From NCBI GenBank assembly GCA_024663395.1, contig JANFAH010000024.1, forward strand, positions 62,001 to 126,000: a stretch of 64,000 bases of DNA, read 5' to 3'. Position numbers and translations under genes: made by a program. This document shows, in pieces, positions 21,336-32,171 of this stretch. The DNA comes from Pisolithus tinctorius. Taxonomy: Eukaryota > Basidiomycota > Agaricomycetes > Boletales > Pisolithaceae. The number at the start of each line of letters is the position of its first letter. The stretch's first letter is position 1. Below the pieces are notes generated by a model. It did no database searches and was not told where the DNA came from. It worked only from the letters and a program-made list of their open reading frames with translations.

Positions 21336-22800
21336 TCGTCGCTTGTCAAGACAAGTGCTACCTCCCTCATACCGAGCACGTATCCAGCGCATATCTCGCT
21401 CGTTTTTGCGCCACGCCTCTCGCTTTTTGGCAGGCTCGTACTACTCGACGTCAGCTCTCTGTCAGTACCATGCTCATTTGCAGGCGCCCAGCCGTTGAGG
21501 AGATATTCGCATTTTTGTGGATAGGTCCGTTCTCAGGGTACTTACTCATATCTCGCTCGTTTCCGCGCCGCGCCTCTCGCTTTTTGGGAGGGTTGTAGTC
21601 CACGACGAATGCTCCATGTTGATATCAGGATTGTTCAGATTGGACCAGTAGCTCCGGAGATATTTGCATTTTTGTGTGAAGGCCCATGCTCGAGGTCGTG
21701 CCGTAGTCGCTCGCGCAGTTCTGTGTCGCTCCTTTCGCTTTTCGGGTTGTTCATCCCTCTCGCTGAACCCTTCCTGGGGACACATACTTTGTAAAATTCC
21801 GTGCAACCGTTATCGAGATATCCACGCTTTCATATCCAGAGGGCTTCGAGCCAGTTTCGCGTATAACTCGGGATCGGCTGGTCCAATCGGCGTATTTCCT
21901 CGTTCCCCTGTTCGTCTGCGAATCCTCTACTGTCTCCCGGAGTTTCGTGTTGATCGTCCCAGCCGTTGTTGTGCAAGTCAAGCTCTTCTCCCCACCCTCG
22001 AAGTCCTCTCGTCGTATCTCGCGCACTCAGGCACCGTTCCTCTCGCTTTTCTGGCAGTCCATTCCCCTCGCATAGCCCTTTCTGGGGACGCCTCTTTTGT
22101 CAAATTCCGTGCAGACATCGTCGAGATATACTCGTTTTCGTGGTTAGAGGCGCTTTCGGACAACTTTGCGAATATCTCATGCCCATGTAGACAGATTCCC
22201 TCCATCTCTTTTCAGGCGTGTTCGTCACATTCCCCTCCATCATCACTGGCAGTTTCGCCGCGTCCCGAGCATCCGTCGTTGGTCTGCGGTGTTCCCTTTT
22301 CAGTCAACAACACTGTATGTGCAGTAACTCACCCATTTCACCGCCGGACCTCTCGCTTTTTGGGGACTTTGTACTACTCGTCGAGGGCTTTCTGACGGTA
22401 TATCATACATCACGCTCGCTACCGCCATTGTGGAGATGTGCGCCATTTTGTTGTTGCAGGCACCTTAGGACAACTCTGCGAGTATCTTGCCCGTTTCTCG
22501 AACGGATCTCTCGCTTTTCAGGATCCTGATGCTACTGTTATGGGGCTTCAGGATGGTAGCTTTTTCGTTGTCGTCGCTGCAGAACTCGTGGCTACATTTG
22601 GTTTTTGGGTGAACGAGGGTACCCTTCGGCGGATTTGTGGATATCTCAGGATCGGGCATGCAGATTCTCTCTGCTCATTTTGCAAGGTACTCGTTGCATT
22701 CCCTGCTGTCGTCGTATCTCGTATCGCGGCATTCCAAGCACCCGTTTTTCGTCAACGAGTCGTTGTCTTGCCTCCTCCCTCGTGACCATGGATTATTGTG
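21336..22800 (+). repeat. Diverged tandem array, period about 155 bp
   Basis: A motif like CCGTYNNYGAGATAT recurs near 21336, 21492, 21648, 21807, 21963, 22115, 22273 and 22425, then more weakly near 22566 and 22700. The early spacings are 152-159 bp. A second motif, CCTCTCGCTTTTTGG, follows in most units (near 21417, 21571, 21737, 22048, 22348 and 22507). AAATTCCGTGCA precedes several units. Spacing is not a constant multiple of three and stops occur in all frames, so it is not coding. Confidence 0.7.
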
Positions 22801-22819
22801 TAGTCAAGCCGCCTTCGGG

Positions 22820-22837
22820 TTGACTGGGGACAGTCAA
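22820..22837 (+). promoter_or_regulatory. Conserved 3' hairpin of the gag-only element
   Basis: TTGACTGGGGACAGTCAA folds into a 7-bp stem with a GGGA loop, 20 bp before the 3' LTR. The same loop and core stem occur in the Gypsy element at 61937-61956 with a changed outer pair. Confidence 0.7.
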
Positions 22838-22857
22838 GATCTCGAGTACCCCTGGGA

Positions 22858-23206
22858 TGTAGGGAATGTAATTTCCCTACTGGGGGAATTGTTTTATTTT
22901 GATGATTTTACTTTATTTTTGTTCTAGCTATCCCTCTGCTACTTGTTCTTAGAATTTCGCTTTTCTGTTGCTTAGTCAGCACTACCTAGTGACTGGCATA
23001 GTTAGTTTTCCTTACAATGGAATAGACGAGTTACCCCAAGATGAGAGACGAGTTCGAGCAGGTTGTTTCCCTGCACCCAGACAGCCTCAGAAGCCTTCAG
23101 ATGACTACCAGGATCTTGCTAGGCTATAGAAGCCCCTTTTGGCCTACTCATTCCCCTCAGATCTCATCATTCCCCTCACTCATCCTCTTAAATCCATTTT
23201 CCTACA
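22858..23206 (+). repeat. 3' LTR of the gag-only element
   Basis: It starts TGTAGGGAATG and ends TTTTCCTACA, immediately followed by LINE2 coding sequence. Confidence 0.92.
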
Positions 23207-25682
23207 CCAGTCTTGTCCAGTTACCTGTGGATGAGGACTGAAGCATGGGTATCCCTTTGGGTAGGACTTGTACTAGTCTGTAATCCACTGCTAATTCTAG
23301 AAGTTTTTGTGCTGAGGCGAGGGCTGTCAGGGTGAACAGATGGTGGTTTCGTTCTTCATCCCATAGGGGGTGGTGCCTGTTGAAATCTCCTAACCACAGC
23401 ATTTGATCCTGTTCTGTTGGTTGTATGTTTCTAATGTTTGATGCCAGGAAGACATTCAGTTCTTCTATCATTCAGTCGTGCTTGCAATTGTTGTAGACAT
23501 TGAATAGTGTGTACATTCCTTTTGCGGTCCTGATGCATGTAACTACTACGTCCGCTGATGGGAACAGGATCTGTTCCCATGAGTTAGTACTGATTCTCGA
23601 GTTGATGAATGTTACTGCTCTTGGCTTGGCTCCTTGCACCAATTTTGTGGTTGGGTATACTACCCTCCATTGGGTGTTGACTCTTGTGTTGCTGAGTTGA
23701 TCTATCAGGGGTTCTTGTAGCGCAAGTACATCCCAGTCTTCGGCGATTTTACTGTTTATTAGTGAGTGAAGTGCGATGTGAGAAGTATTTAGGTTTTGTT
23801 GCCATATGCGTAGTTTGGGTAGCATGTTGTTGTGGGAGGGGTTTTCAGGTCTCATTAGGGGGTTGGTGGGGGGGGGGGGTAGGTCTGCTGGCGGGGTGTT
23901 CATTGCAGTTGTTGTTAGGGCAGGGACGGTGGAGGTGTTGTGTATGGTGTAGGGGCGTGGTGTTGGGCCTCCTCTTCCTCTGCAGATTCTATTGGGTTGG
24001 CCGTGCCTTGGTGCAATGGTTTGGAAGTTTATTGTTTCTCCTAATGTCATTTGTCTTAGCTGGTTTTGAGTTACTGGTTGGGTCGCTGGTGGGTTGGTCA
24101 GTATGATGGGGTCTGTCAGGCATGGGGGAAGTTCAACCCGAGTCCAGTCTTCTGCTGTGGGGAAGTAAGGCATCCTGTTTTCAGGTGTGCGGTCATCCAT
24201 GGTGTTGCATCTTCTGATGAACTCCAGGCAGTTTCTATCTGTGCTGGTGTGTGAGTCGTCCTTACAGTTTATGCAGTGGTGGGTGGTAGAGTTGCATTCT
24301 GAGGTACAGTGGGGTTGGGCGCAGGATCTGCAGGTGTCCATCGCTTGGGTGCAGTCTCTCGCAAGGTGTCCTATGAGCTAGCATTTCAGGCAATGTACCA
24401 GTTCCTTCTTGTCTTTGTGTGGCCGTAATCTGTCTAGACCCCAGTATAGGCTGTGTCTTAGAAGTTGGTTAGCTGTTTCCAGAGAGGCGAGAGATGCTAG
24501 GGCATGGGCTACTTGTTGGTTGGGGGCGCATTTGGAGGGGTCTTTGATCCATTTGATCTGGGTGATTGAACTGGTTGGGATGTTGTTTTCATTTTCCATG
24601 TTTCGAAGGGTGTCTGGGTTTTCTATATCAGTGGATATGGGCAGGAACAGGATTACCAGGTTGTAATGTCTGTCTTTGATCCTGACCATGCCACCTAGGC
24701 TTGCCAGGAAAGTCTCTTTGATTTTGGTCTCTTTTATCCATTTCACAGCTTCTTGACTGTTGAGTTTGAGTAGAATACTGTTGTTGCATAGGCGGGTGAT
24801 AGATTTCAGCTGGATTTCTGGGCCATCAACTTGATCTGTTGCGTCCAGTGCTTGTTTGATTGCATTGATGATGTTTTCCCTCATGGTGGTGCTGTCGAGC
24901 ACGGGGTGACTGCTATTGGGGTCTATCAGTAACTGTCTTTCTTTAATGGTGGAGTGGGCCTTAGTGTGTTCTGATGTAAAGCATTTTCCAAGTGGGATAT
25001 GGTTTGGGTTGACTGTTGTTGCCATGAGGGCATCCCTGTAAGGTGAAGGGTGAGGGGTAGGGGGCATTTGGGTCTTGATGTGGTCCTTTATTTCTTCAAT
25101 CGTCGTTCTCAGCGTGTCCATGTTGAGGGCTAGGTCTTGCACTTGATCTTCTAGGTGCTTGAGGTTCATGTTGTTGGGGGCGTTGTTGACCATGTCAGAT
25201 TTCTTGGCAAGGTCCTCGCCCAGTGTTTCAAGGTTCTTGCCTGTTTTCTCCAGGTTGTCAGCTGCCGACCAGATCTTTGCTACTTGTGGGGTGATTGCAA
25301 CTACAACTGAAGATTCTATCTTGCTGGACACCTCCTTGACAACGGAGTTGGCTATGGCTGATGTCGTTAGATCCCTGACTAGGTATGCAGTGGCTCGTAT
25401 GGCTGAGCATAGGGTGTTAGACACCCCCTTGGCCTGCAATATGCAGAAAAGGGCATGGGAGATGTGTTTGGGTGTCGCTGGCTTGCCCTGAACGGTGTAG
25501 AATTGGTCCAGGTAATACTTTGCTGTTTCTGCATCTGGGTTGTCAATGATGTCCTCGAGGGCAAATCTGCTGCTTCTTGTGTTCTTGCTGGGCTGTGTGG
25601 AGCCTGGTACTTGGGGTACTGGCGGGGGTCCTGATGTGGTGTGGGAGCTTGACCTCGAGGACATGCGTCCTGTCAAGGTCAT
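23207..25682 (-). pseudogene. LINE2 ORF1 and N-terminal endonuclease, apparently in one frame
   Basis: ORF1 starts near 25682 (MTLTGRMSSRSSSHTTSG) and runs through a coiled-coil-like region (LEDQVQDLALNMDTL) to a knuckle LVHCLKC | LIGHLARDC, broken by TAG at 24378-24380 (a Gln codon in LINE1). From there to 23472 one frame runs from the ORF1 tail (CINCKDDSHTSTDRNC) through a Pro/Thr linker into the endonuclease (LPKLRIWQQNLNTSHI, ALQEPLIDQLSNTR). A TGA after NNCKHD breaks it. The endonuclease goes on with MLWLGDFNRHHPLWDEE to GNWTR, where the gag-only element cuts in. Confidence 0.82.
23865..23879 (+). repeat. G-homopolymer run in LINE2
   Basis: A run of 12-13 G residues sits in the linker between ORF1 and the endonuclease. 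It is a slippage-prone site that could shift the frame. Confidence 0.7.
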
Positions 25683-25888
25683 AGGTCAGCGGGTGTAGTG
25701 GAGACTTACTGGATGGTGTTTTCGAGGTAGAGCAAGTGTATGCTTGTGTCTCAGGGATGGGGTCTAACAAATGCTGCTATATGTTGCTTTTGCTTGTGAC
25801 AGGCTCTGTTTTCCTCGCTGGTACTGCTAGGATTTCAGGGTCCTAGTCGGGGTGCCATGTGGAGCAGAGTCAAGAAGCATTCTCCAGC

Positions 25889-26784
25889 GACCATGTTGTC
25901 GGTAGGACAATAAATTAAATGAAAGGAATTGTTTTCCACAGCAAAACGAATGAAATCGTATTGTATGTCAATGTGCTTTGTGTGAGCATGATAGCTGCCA
26001 TCTTTGGTAAGTGCAATGGCAGATTGACTGTCGGAATACAGCAGGATAGGGTGTTTGAGTGGTTGGAAAACTTCTCTGATGAGTCATCAAAGCCATAGGC
26101 CCTCTTTGGCTGCATGAGTCACTGCGATGTACTCTGCTTCAGCAGTGGAGAGTGTTACGAGTTCCTGTTTCCATGAGGCCCAACTGATAACTCCACCATC
26201 CAGTAGGTAGGCATATCTGCTTATAGCATGTCGATGCTCCTGTGAAGCTCCATCTGCATCAGTATAGCCCTTGAGGCCTCGTTCTGAATTTCTGAACATT
26301 AAAGCAAGTGCTTTTGTGCCTGAGATATACCTGTAGATTCGTTTCACGGCCTCCCAGTGAGTCATGTTGGGTGTGTTGTTGAACTGTGCAACTGTGGAGA
26401 CAGCAAATGCAATGTCAGGGCGTGTTCCAATGGTGAGGTGCATGAGGGAGCCAACAGCAGCACAGTAGGGTACATTTTTCATGCATGCAGCTTCTTCAGC
26501 TGGCTGCAGAATTTCTCTGTGGGAGAGTTTTATGCCAGGGTCCATCGGAACTGTGGCAGGTTTGCAGTCAGTGAGGTTGTATTTTGTTAGGATGGCCTCG
26601 ATGTATGACTGCTGGGATAGCAATATGGTGCAGGCTTCTCTGTTCCATGTCACCTTCATCCCAAGTAGCCAACTGATGGGCCCTAGGTTGGAGATTTTAA
26701 AACGAGTGCTGATCTCCTGTTTAAATGAGCGAATTAATGATGGGGAACTGCCTGTTACAGTGCAGTCATCAACATGGCTGGTGA
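25889..26784 (-). pseudogene. Copia RT C-terminal half and RNase H
   Basis: The piece continues the RT after the 1.85-kb insertion. ITSHVDDCTVTGSSPSLI carries the VDD active site. It continues with FKISNLGPISWLLGMKV, SQQSYIEAILTKYNL, GSLMHLTIGTRPDIAFAVS and GYTDADGASQEHRHAISRYA (RNase H Asp), then AEAEYIAVTHAAKEGLWL. Two adjacent TGA codons at about 26084-26089 follow where Arg-Arg is usual (then LIREVF). It ends DNMV at the LINE2 insertion point. Confidence 0.9.
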
Positions 26785-28634
26785 TGTGAGTCAAAGTGTG
26801 GAAAGGTGGCAAAAACCAACCAGAACCAACACAAAAGACAAATAAGAGCAAGTGGTGGTTTGCCTCCACAGAACCTGGAGTGCAGAAAACCTAAATGTGT
26901 GGGGGAAACTTTGATGGCAGGTGCTCCTAGTGCAAGTCATCGACGAGTTACGCAAGAGCAGATGGTTGAATGATGACTGGATGGGGGCTGCTGAACAGAG
27001 TGAAGGTGTTCAGCCAAAAGGACTTGGGATGAAGGACTTTGATAAGATGTGCTCCTGGTGCAAGTCGATGACGAGTTACGCAGGAGTGAATGGATGACTA
27101 AGCAAGAGTGCTGACTAAGTGTGGATAAGACTGCAGATGATGGATGGTGGTAGATAGACTCTTCTGAATGAGCCTCAACTACCAATGATATGAATGATGA
27201 CAGATAGACCCCTTCATGGAGCCTCAACTGTCGACGACAAGATATGCACTGAACTGACTGCTGAGTGACTTCTTGATTGATTCTGAATTGCTTCTTTGTA
27301 GCTAAGTACATGGGGGTTTATATACTGTGGGGGGGAGCATAGCTTGTGACAAACAAGGCACAAACACTTGGTAAGTAATGAGTAAGGACTGAGTAATCAT
27401 GATGAGCAAGTGATAAGCAAGCAAAGAAGATTGGTAAGTATTGGCAATAAACGAGTCAAGGATAGTCAAAATACCACAAAATGAGTCAAATAGAATCAGA
27501 AACTGAGTAAGCGCACTGATATCACATTAGGGGGTGGCAATGCAAGTTAGATCTCAGCAGAGACATCTCTAGATCCAAAGATGGCATGACAGATGGACAG
27601 TGTTTCCAGACAGGGAAGTATTAATTCCAGAATTGAAGGGCATGAGTCAGGTGTCAAAGGGGGCTAGGGTGTTGGGGGTCTGTGGGGCAATGAGAGCATA
27701 TGCGATCACATCTCCCACCCTTCCATCCTCTCAGCGAAGTCAACAAAAACCTCATGAATGGGGCTCTGATGGAGGAGGAGGAGAAGGGGGGATGTCTTCT
27801 GCTGGATCTTGCAGTAAGAAGGCAAGATGCATGTCATACTCATCATGAATGCGATCAGGGAGGCTGGAGGACAGTAGATTATACTGCAGCTGTCGCAATG
27901 CAGGAAGAATGATGGACAAGACTGGAATAAAGACGGTGCAGGGAGCAGGGAGGAATGATCCATATGCTTCATCAACCAGGGAGACTGAAACAACCACATA
28001 AGACCTTTCTAACCGAGTGACAGACCTGAGGCGACCAAAGAACATCCTTCTGGAAGTCATACTGACAAGGAGAACATGCTGACCAAGCTGCATGGGATGA
28101 GACGGGGCTGACAATGATGGGATGAACCAGGGGGCTTCAGGACAGAAGCTGGTGGGAACACCTGGCAGATATATGTAGCCACTGTCTCTGGCAAATGAGA
28201 CAAGCAAGACAACCAATGAAGAGGTGGCCATGATTGATGGACTTAGCGAAATGAGCATCTGATGGATGGAGTGCTGTAGAAACACGCAGGGTGCGAGGAT
28301 CCTCTCCAAATTTGGAAGGAAGAATTGTGGGGCTGAGCACTTTAAGCGAGGATGTGAACCGAGTTGATATCTTTGGAAACGGTGGAGATATGACAAAAAC
28401 CAGAATGCCATACACAGGCACTAAAAACCTTTAACGTGCACTTAACTCGCTTCCTCTTTTCTCTTTAGCACTGACAACTTGTTCTTGTGCGAAGGATGAC
28501 TGTTAATGTCTGACAGTCTTTCTATGCATGAGGCCTTTAGTCTTCATCTGCATGCTTGGGCATTGTGCGCAACTTGTCAACAAGTTAGGCAGAGTCAGCT
28601 GTAACCATGTCCACAACACCTTTGGTGTGTGACA
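26785..28634 (-). mobile_element. LTR-like nonautonomous element, copy 2
   Basis: Inverted relative to copy 1 (747-2949) and similar over its length, lacking only the 352-bp solo LTR. It lies in the Copia RT between the fingers/palm and the VDD motif. On minus, a 219-codon frame (28411-27752) is open; copy 1 has the same frame broken by its insertion. A TATA box is kept near 27316-27325. The flanks (minus-strand CTTGC and TCACC) show no duplication. Confidence 0.65.
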
Positions 28635-29330
28635 GCAAGGATGAGAATTTCTGATCCTATGCGACCATAGAACACTCCCCAGTCTGCATGTGCTCTGGTG
28701 AGCCCAAGATCTGCAAGAGTAGCACATAGCTTCTGGTACCACCGAAGTGTGCCTTGTTTCGAGCCATATAATGCTATGTTTAGCTTCCCAACTGGATGGG
28801 AAAAATTCCGCCCTACAGTGTAGCCCTCAGGGAGCTCCATGTAGATGTCTTTTCCATCTCCGAGTTTGCCATTGAGGAATGCCGAGTGGAAATCAAATAC
28901 ATCGATATCCCAGTCATTGCATGCAGCAACTGCTAGTATGGTGCGGAGAGATGCGAGTCTTGCGACAGGAGCATATGTTTCATCATAGTCAATGCCCTGT
29001 ATCTGGGAGTAGCCCTTAGCGACTAGGCAGGCCTTGTACTTCTTGATTTCTCCGGCAGCGTTGCATTTGATCTTGAAGACCCATTTGCATCCTACAACAT
29101 TTGTGCCTTTGGGGCACTCAATGACATCCCAGGTATGCGCTTCCTCTAGGCTGTTTAATTCCGCATTTATGGCATTTTGCCACTTTGGCCAGTCAGCTTG
29201 GGATTTCACCTCACAGACTGTTGATGGGTCCAGCCCTTCAGCTTCAGCCATCCCTGCCACCATAGCATACACAATGTTAGTGTCATCTTCATCAGTAGCT
29301 AGTTCTTCGTTGAACACATAGGTAGCATTT
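28635..29330 (-). pseudogene. Copia reverse transcriptase N-terminal half
   Basis: Opens EELATDEDDTNIVYAMVAG and contains WPKWQNAINAELNSLEEAHT, VVGCKWVFKIKCNAAGEI, YKACLVAKGYSQIQGIDYDE, TYAPVARLASLRTILAVAA, WDIDVFDFHSAFLNGKL (first RT Asp) and LNIALYGSKQGTLRWYQKL. It ends GSEILILAV at the inserted element. A TGA at 29333-29335 marks the break from the upstream frame and stands where Arg or another codon read through. Confidence 0.9.
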
Positions 29331-31266
29331 TCTCAGGATTTCAGGCTGTTTGGGTTGCTATCGCTCTCTTGGAGTTCTTTTACAAAGTCGAGAGGGATGC
29401 GCCCATCATGAGTGCCTTCCCCTGTACATAGGTGCCTCATATAGTCTGATTTGAAGTGCTGGCGAGTGGAACAATGAGGTTGAGGTGGAGGTGTTTCGAA
29501 ATTGTCTCCAAGTGGGTCCAAAATGAGTCTCAGAATTTCCGAAGTTGCTTCAGTGGGTCACTTGACCATCTGTGGGGCCTTGGAATTTCCCTGTGAAGCT
29601 GAGGAGTTCCATTCTGAGGTTTCGGAATTTTGTTTTGAGGCATCGGAATTTCTTTCTGAGGCATCCGAATTCCCCTGCTCCCCCTTGAGTGGCACACCAT
29701 GTGGTACAGACACATCTTGGCACTCAAAAATGACACTTCTTTCAATTCCGATTGCTCATGTGTCAGGCCAGTAGATATGGTGGCCATTTCTCTCAGGGTC
29801 AAAACCTACCCAGTGTCCATCTTGGGCTTGCATGTCTAGTTTGGAGCCAGAGGTGTCATGGACCTTGACACAACATCCCCAGACTGGAATTTTTGAGAGG
29901 TCAGGTGGTCTTTGGTAGAGCATTTCGTAGGGAGTTTTTGTGCCTAGACAGCGAGTCGATGAGCAGTTTTTGAGCCAGGTCACATGCATAATGGCCTCCC
30001 CCCAGAGGTTCTTGGGTAGGCCACTGGTGTGGATCATTGCATGTACATGCTCAACGAGTGTTCTGTTGAGTCATTCTGCAACTCTGTTGTGTTCAGGGGT
30101 ATCATGGACGGTTATGCGTCGTTCTGTGCCTTGGGATTTCAGATATTCCAAAAATTCCGCACTAAGGTATTCTCCCCCTCGATCTGAGCAAAGTCACTTG
30201 ACTTTGGTGTCAAACTGCATGTTCAGCCATGCTTCATAGGCCTTGTATGATGTGAAGGTCTTGGCTTTCATCTTCTGGAGGTACAGCTTGGTGTAGTGGG
30301 TGTGGTTGTCTGTGAATGAGACATAGTATTGACTGTGGCCAGGGGTTTGGACTGGAGAAGGTCCCCAGAGGTCTGTGTGGACCTCGTCACCTAGATGTTC
30401 ATGGCAGGGTGGGTCACACTCCTTCCCAATGGGCTTCTGAGTGGCTTTGGCATATTCACATGAATTGCACATGCCCATGGTGGAATGTGCCTCATCCAGC
30501 TTAATTCCAGTGATTGTTCCATCCTTGAGCATGCACTGGATGGCTTTGGGAGCAATGTGGCCAAGCCTGATGTGAATTTCCTCCATGGTTAAGGATTCCA
30601 TGGCCTTGGCTAGGCCTGCGAAGGCACGACAAGCTTGTTTGAGGCAGTAGAGGCCTTTTTGCATCGGAATTTCAGCTACTTTCTTTTTCCGAGCATCGAA
30701 GATTTGACAACGGTTGTCTCGGAATAATGCTGCATACCCAGCAATGTCAAGTTTGCTAATGGAAATGAGTGTAATTCCCATCTTGGGAGCATAGAGCACA
30801 TCCTTGAGTTGAATATGGGTCTGGGTAGTGCCGTTTGGGAGTGAAATTGCGAGATCGCCTTTCCCAATGGCATGGAAGGTGTGGTTGTCAGCAGCAGTGA
30901 TAGGTTTGGGTACGATTGGCTTGTAGTCAAGGAATTTGCTGCAGTAGGAGGACATGTGATGTGAAGTGCCAGAGTTGAACAAGATTGTCTCTTCTGCAGA
31001 ATTTAGGCTTTTGCCTGCAAGGAGAACATGGTCATAGTTGTTTGTATATGCATCTTCTTCGTCATTAACGATGTCCTGGGGGTTTGGAATTTCTTCCTCC
31101 ACAATTTCTGTAAGCCAGTCATTGTCCTGTGGGTGTGCTAGCCAAACTCTGTCAGGGTCCAAGTCAGTGCTGGTCTGCGCACTTGAGCTGGCTGATGCGC
31201 TGGCCACAGTGGCCACTTTTCCAGTGCCTTTCTCCTTCTTTTTCCCTTTTCCCTTGTTCTGGAACC
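29331..31266 (-). pseudogene. Copia protease, integrase and linker
   Basis: The protease motif reads ILFNSGTSHHMSS; Copia proteases have DSG, so the catalytic Asp is Asn (codon at 30974-30976). The GAG-pre-integrase zinc region shows HIRLGHIAPKAIQCML and MCNSCEYAKATQKPIGK. The integrase core has EVHTDLWGPSPV (Asp), SFTDNHTHYTKLY, LCSDRGGEYLSAEF (second Asp) and RVAE-stop-LNRTLVEHVHAM (Glu region). TGA codons at 30194-30196, about 30075, 29756-29758 and about 29568 sit where the family has Arg. The tail before RT is a Ser/Gln/Asn repeat. Confidence 0.9.
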
Positions 31267-32166
31267 TGTCATATCCATGACTCTCGGACTCGTTCCCAGT
31301 CCAGTCCGGACCCCTAGCCCCTATCTCCGGTCAAGTCCGGTCCTAGTCCAGCCTAGAAAACCCAGTCCTGGCCCTAGATAACTCAACTCCGGCCTGCATA
31401 ACTCAAGTCCGGTGTTTTACCCCTATCTCTGGTCCATTTCAGCCTCTCGGCCTTGCGCTGCTCCACCCCAGTCTGTTTCCCTCTGTTTGTACTATATTTA
31501 GTCTAGCCCATTCATCAGACTTTGCTTACTGTACAAATCCTGTGTCTGACCCCGGTATGCCAGTCACCCGGACTTGGGCTATTAGCCTCGGCACAGCCAC
31601 TATGGCTATCCACTCTCTTGCTAATCTTCTTGCTAATAGCTTATTAACAAGTCCAGCTCTATGTTTGTTATCCCGGACTGGCCTCATGTATTTAACCCCT
31701 GTACATACTTTGTAGCACCCTCAGTCAGAATATCAACTTAGTATTACCCTCAACTCCATGCTACACCCCGAGACTACCCTATAGCTAAGGCCGAGCCTTA
31801 AGCTATCCCTGGCCCCTGTCCCGGACCTCTCCCAGGCTTGCATAAGGGTACAGCACATAAGCTGAGACCAAGGGAGGTAGATCCAACCCCGGACTGGCTT
31901 CCCCCTGTGCGCAGCCCAAGACCGGTCGGTTTCCCACGCTACCAGTCTTGTTCCCACGCTCCCGGCCTTAAGTCCAGTCCTCCAGACTTAGCCCCTGACC
32001 TCTGGCCTTGACTCTGGTCCAACCGGACTTGGCCCCTGTCTCTCAGCCTCGACTTTGGCCACTCGGACTTAAGCCCTGTCTTCCGGCCTTGACTCTGGCC
32101 ACCTGGGCTAGCCCCTGTCACCTGGTCTTGAAGCCCGGTCACCCGAGGGTAAACCTGTACTTCACA
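31267..32166 (+). mobile_element. 900-bp solo LTR in Copia gag
   Basis: It begins TGTCATATCCATGACTC and ends GTACTTCACA, flanked by the exact duplication GAACC (31262-31266 and 32167-32171). Coding sequence rejoins cleanly across it (PKWF | QNKGKGKKKEKG). A second copy lies at 52125-53028. Near its right end are four or five imperfect 40-43-bp tandem units (about 31965-32145), each like CCGGCCTTGACTCTGGCCAC. Confidence 0.93.
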
Positions 32167-32171
32167 GAACC

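Larger units (their letters stand above)
19110..23206 (+). mobile_element. Gag-only (TR-GAG-like) nonautonomous LTR retrotransposon
   Basis: LTRs of about 350 bp lie at 19110-19460 and 22858-23206. Between them is one intact gag gene and no protease, RT, RNase H or integrase. The rest is a noncoding array with a period of about 155 bp, then a hairpin just before the 3' LTR. A TGG-initial primer-binding site candidate follows the 5' LTR. It sits in the LINE2 endonuclease (GNWT-R | PDNVF). No clean target duplication is visible (CTGG on the left, CCAG on the right). The element must borrow enzymes, most likely from a Gypsy relative. Confidence 0.9.
15239..25888 (-). mobile_element. LINE2: second Tad1-like LINE, inserted in Copia
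   Basis: The 8-bp duplication GACCATGT lies at 15231-15238 and 25889-25896. The poly(A) tail reads as T residues at 15240-15255. The element is full length and about 80-90 percent similar to LINE1 by eye, with the same 5' start (TGCTTCTTGACTC) and 3' UTR. A 4.1-kb gag-only LTR retrotransposon (19110-23206) splits the endonuclease. Net length is about 6.5 kb. Confidence 0.92.
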
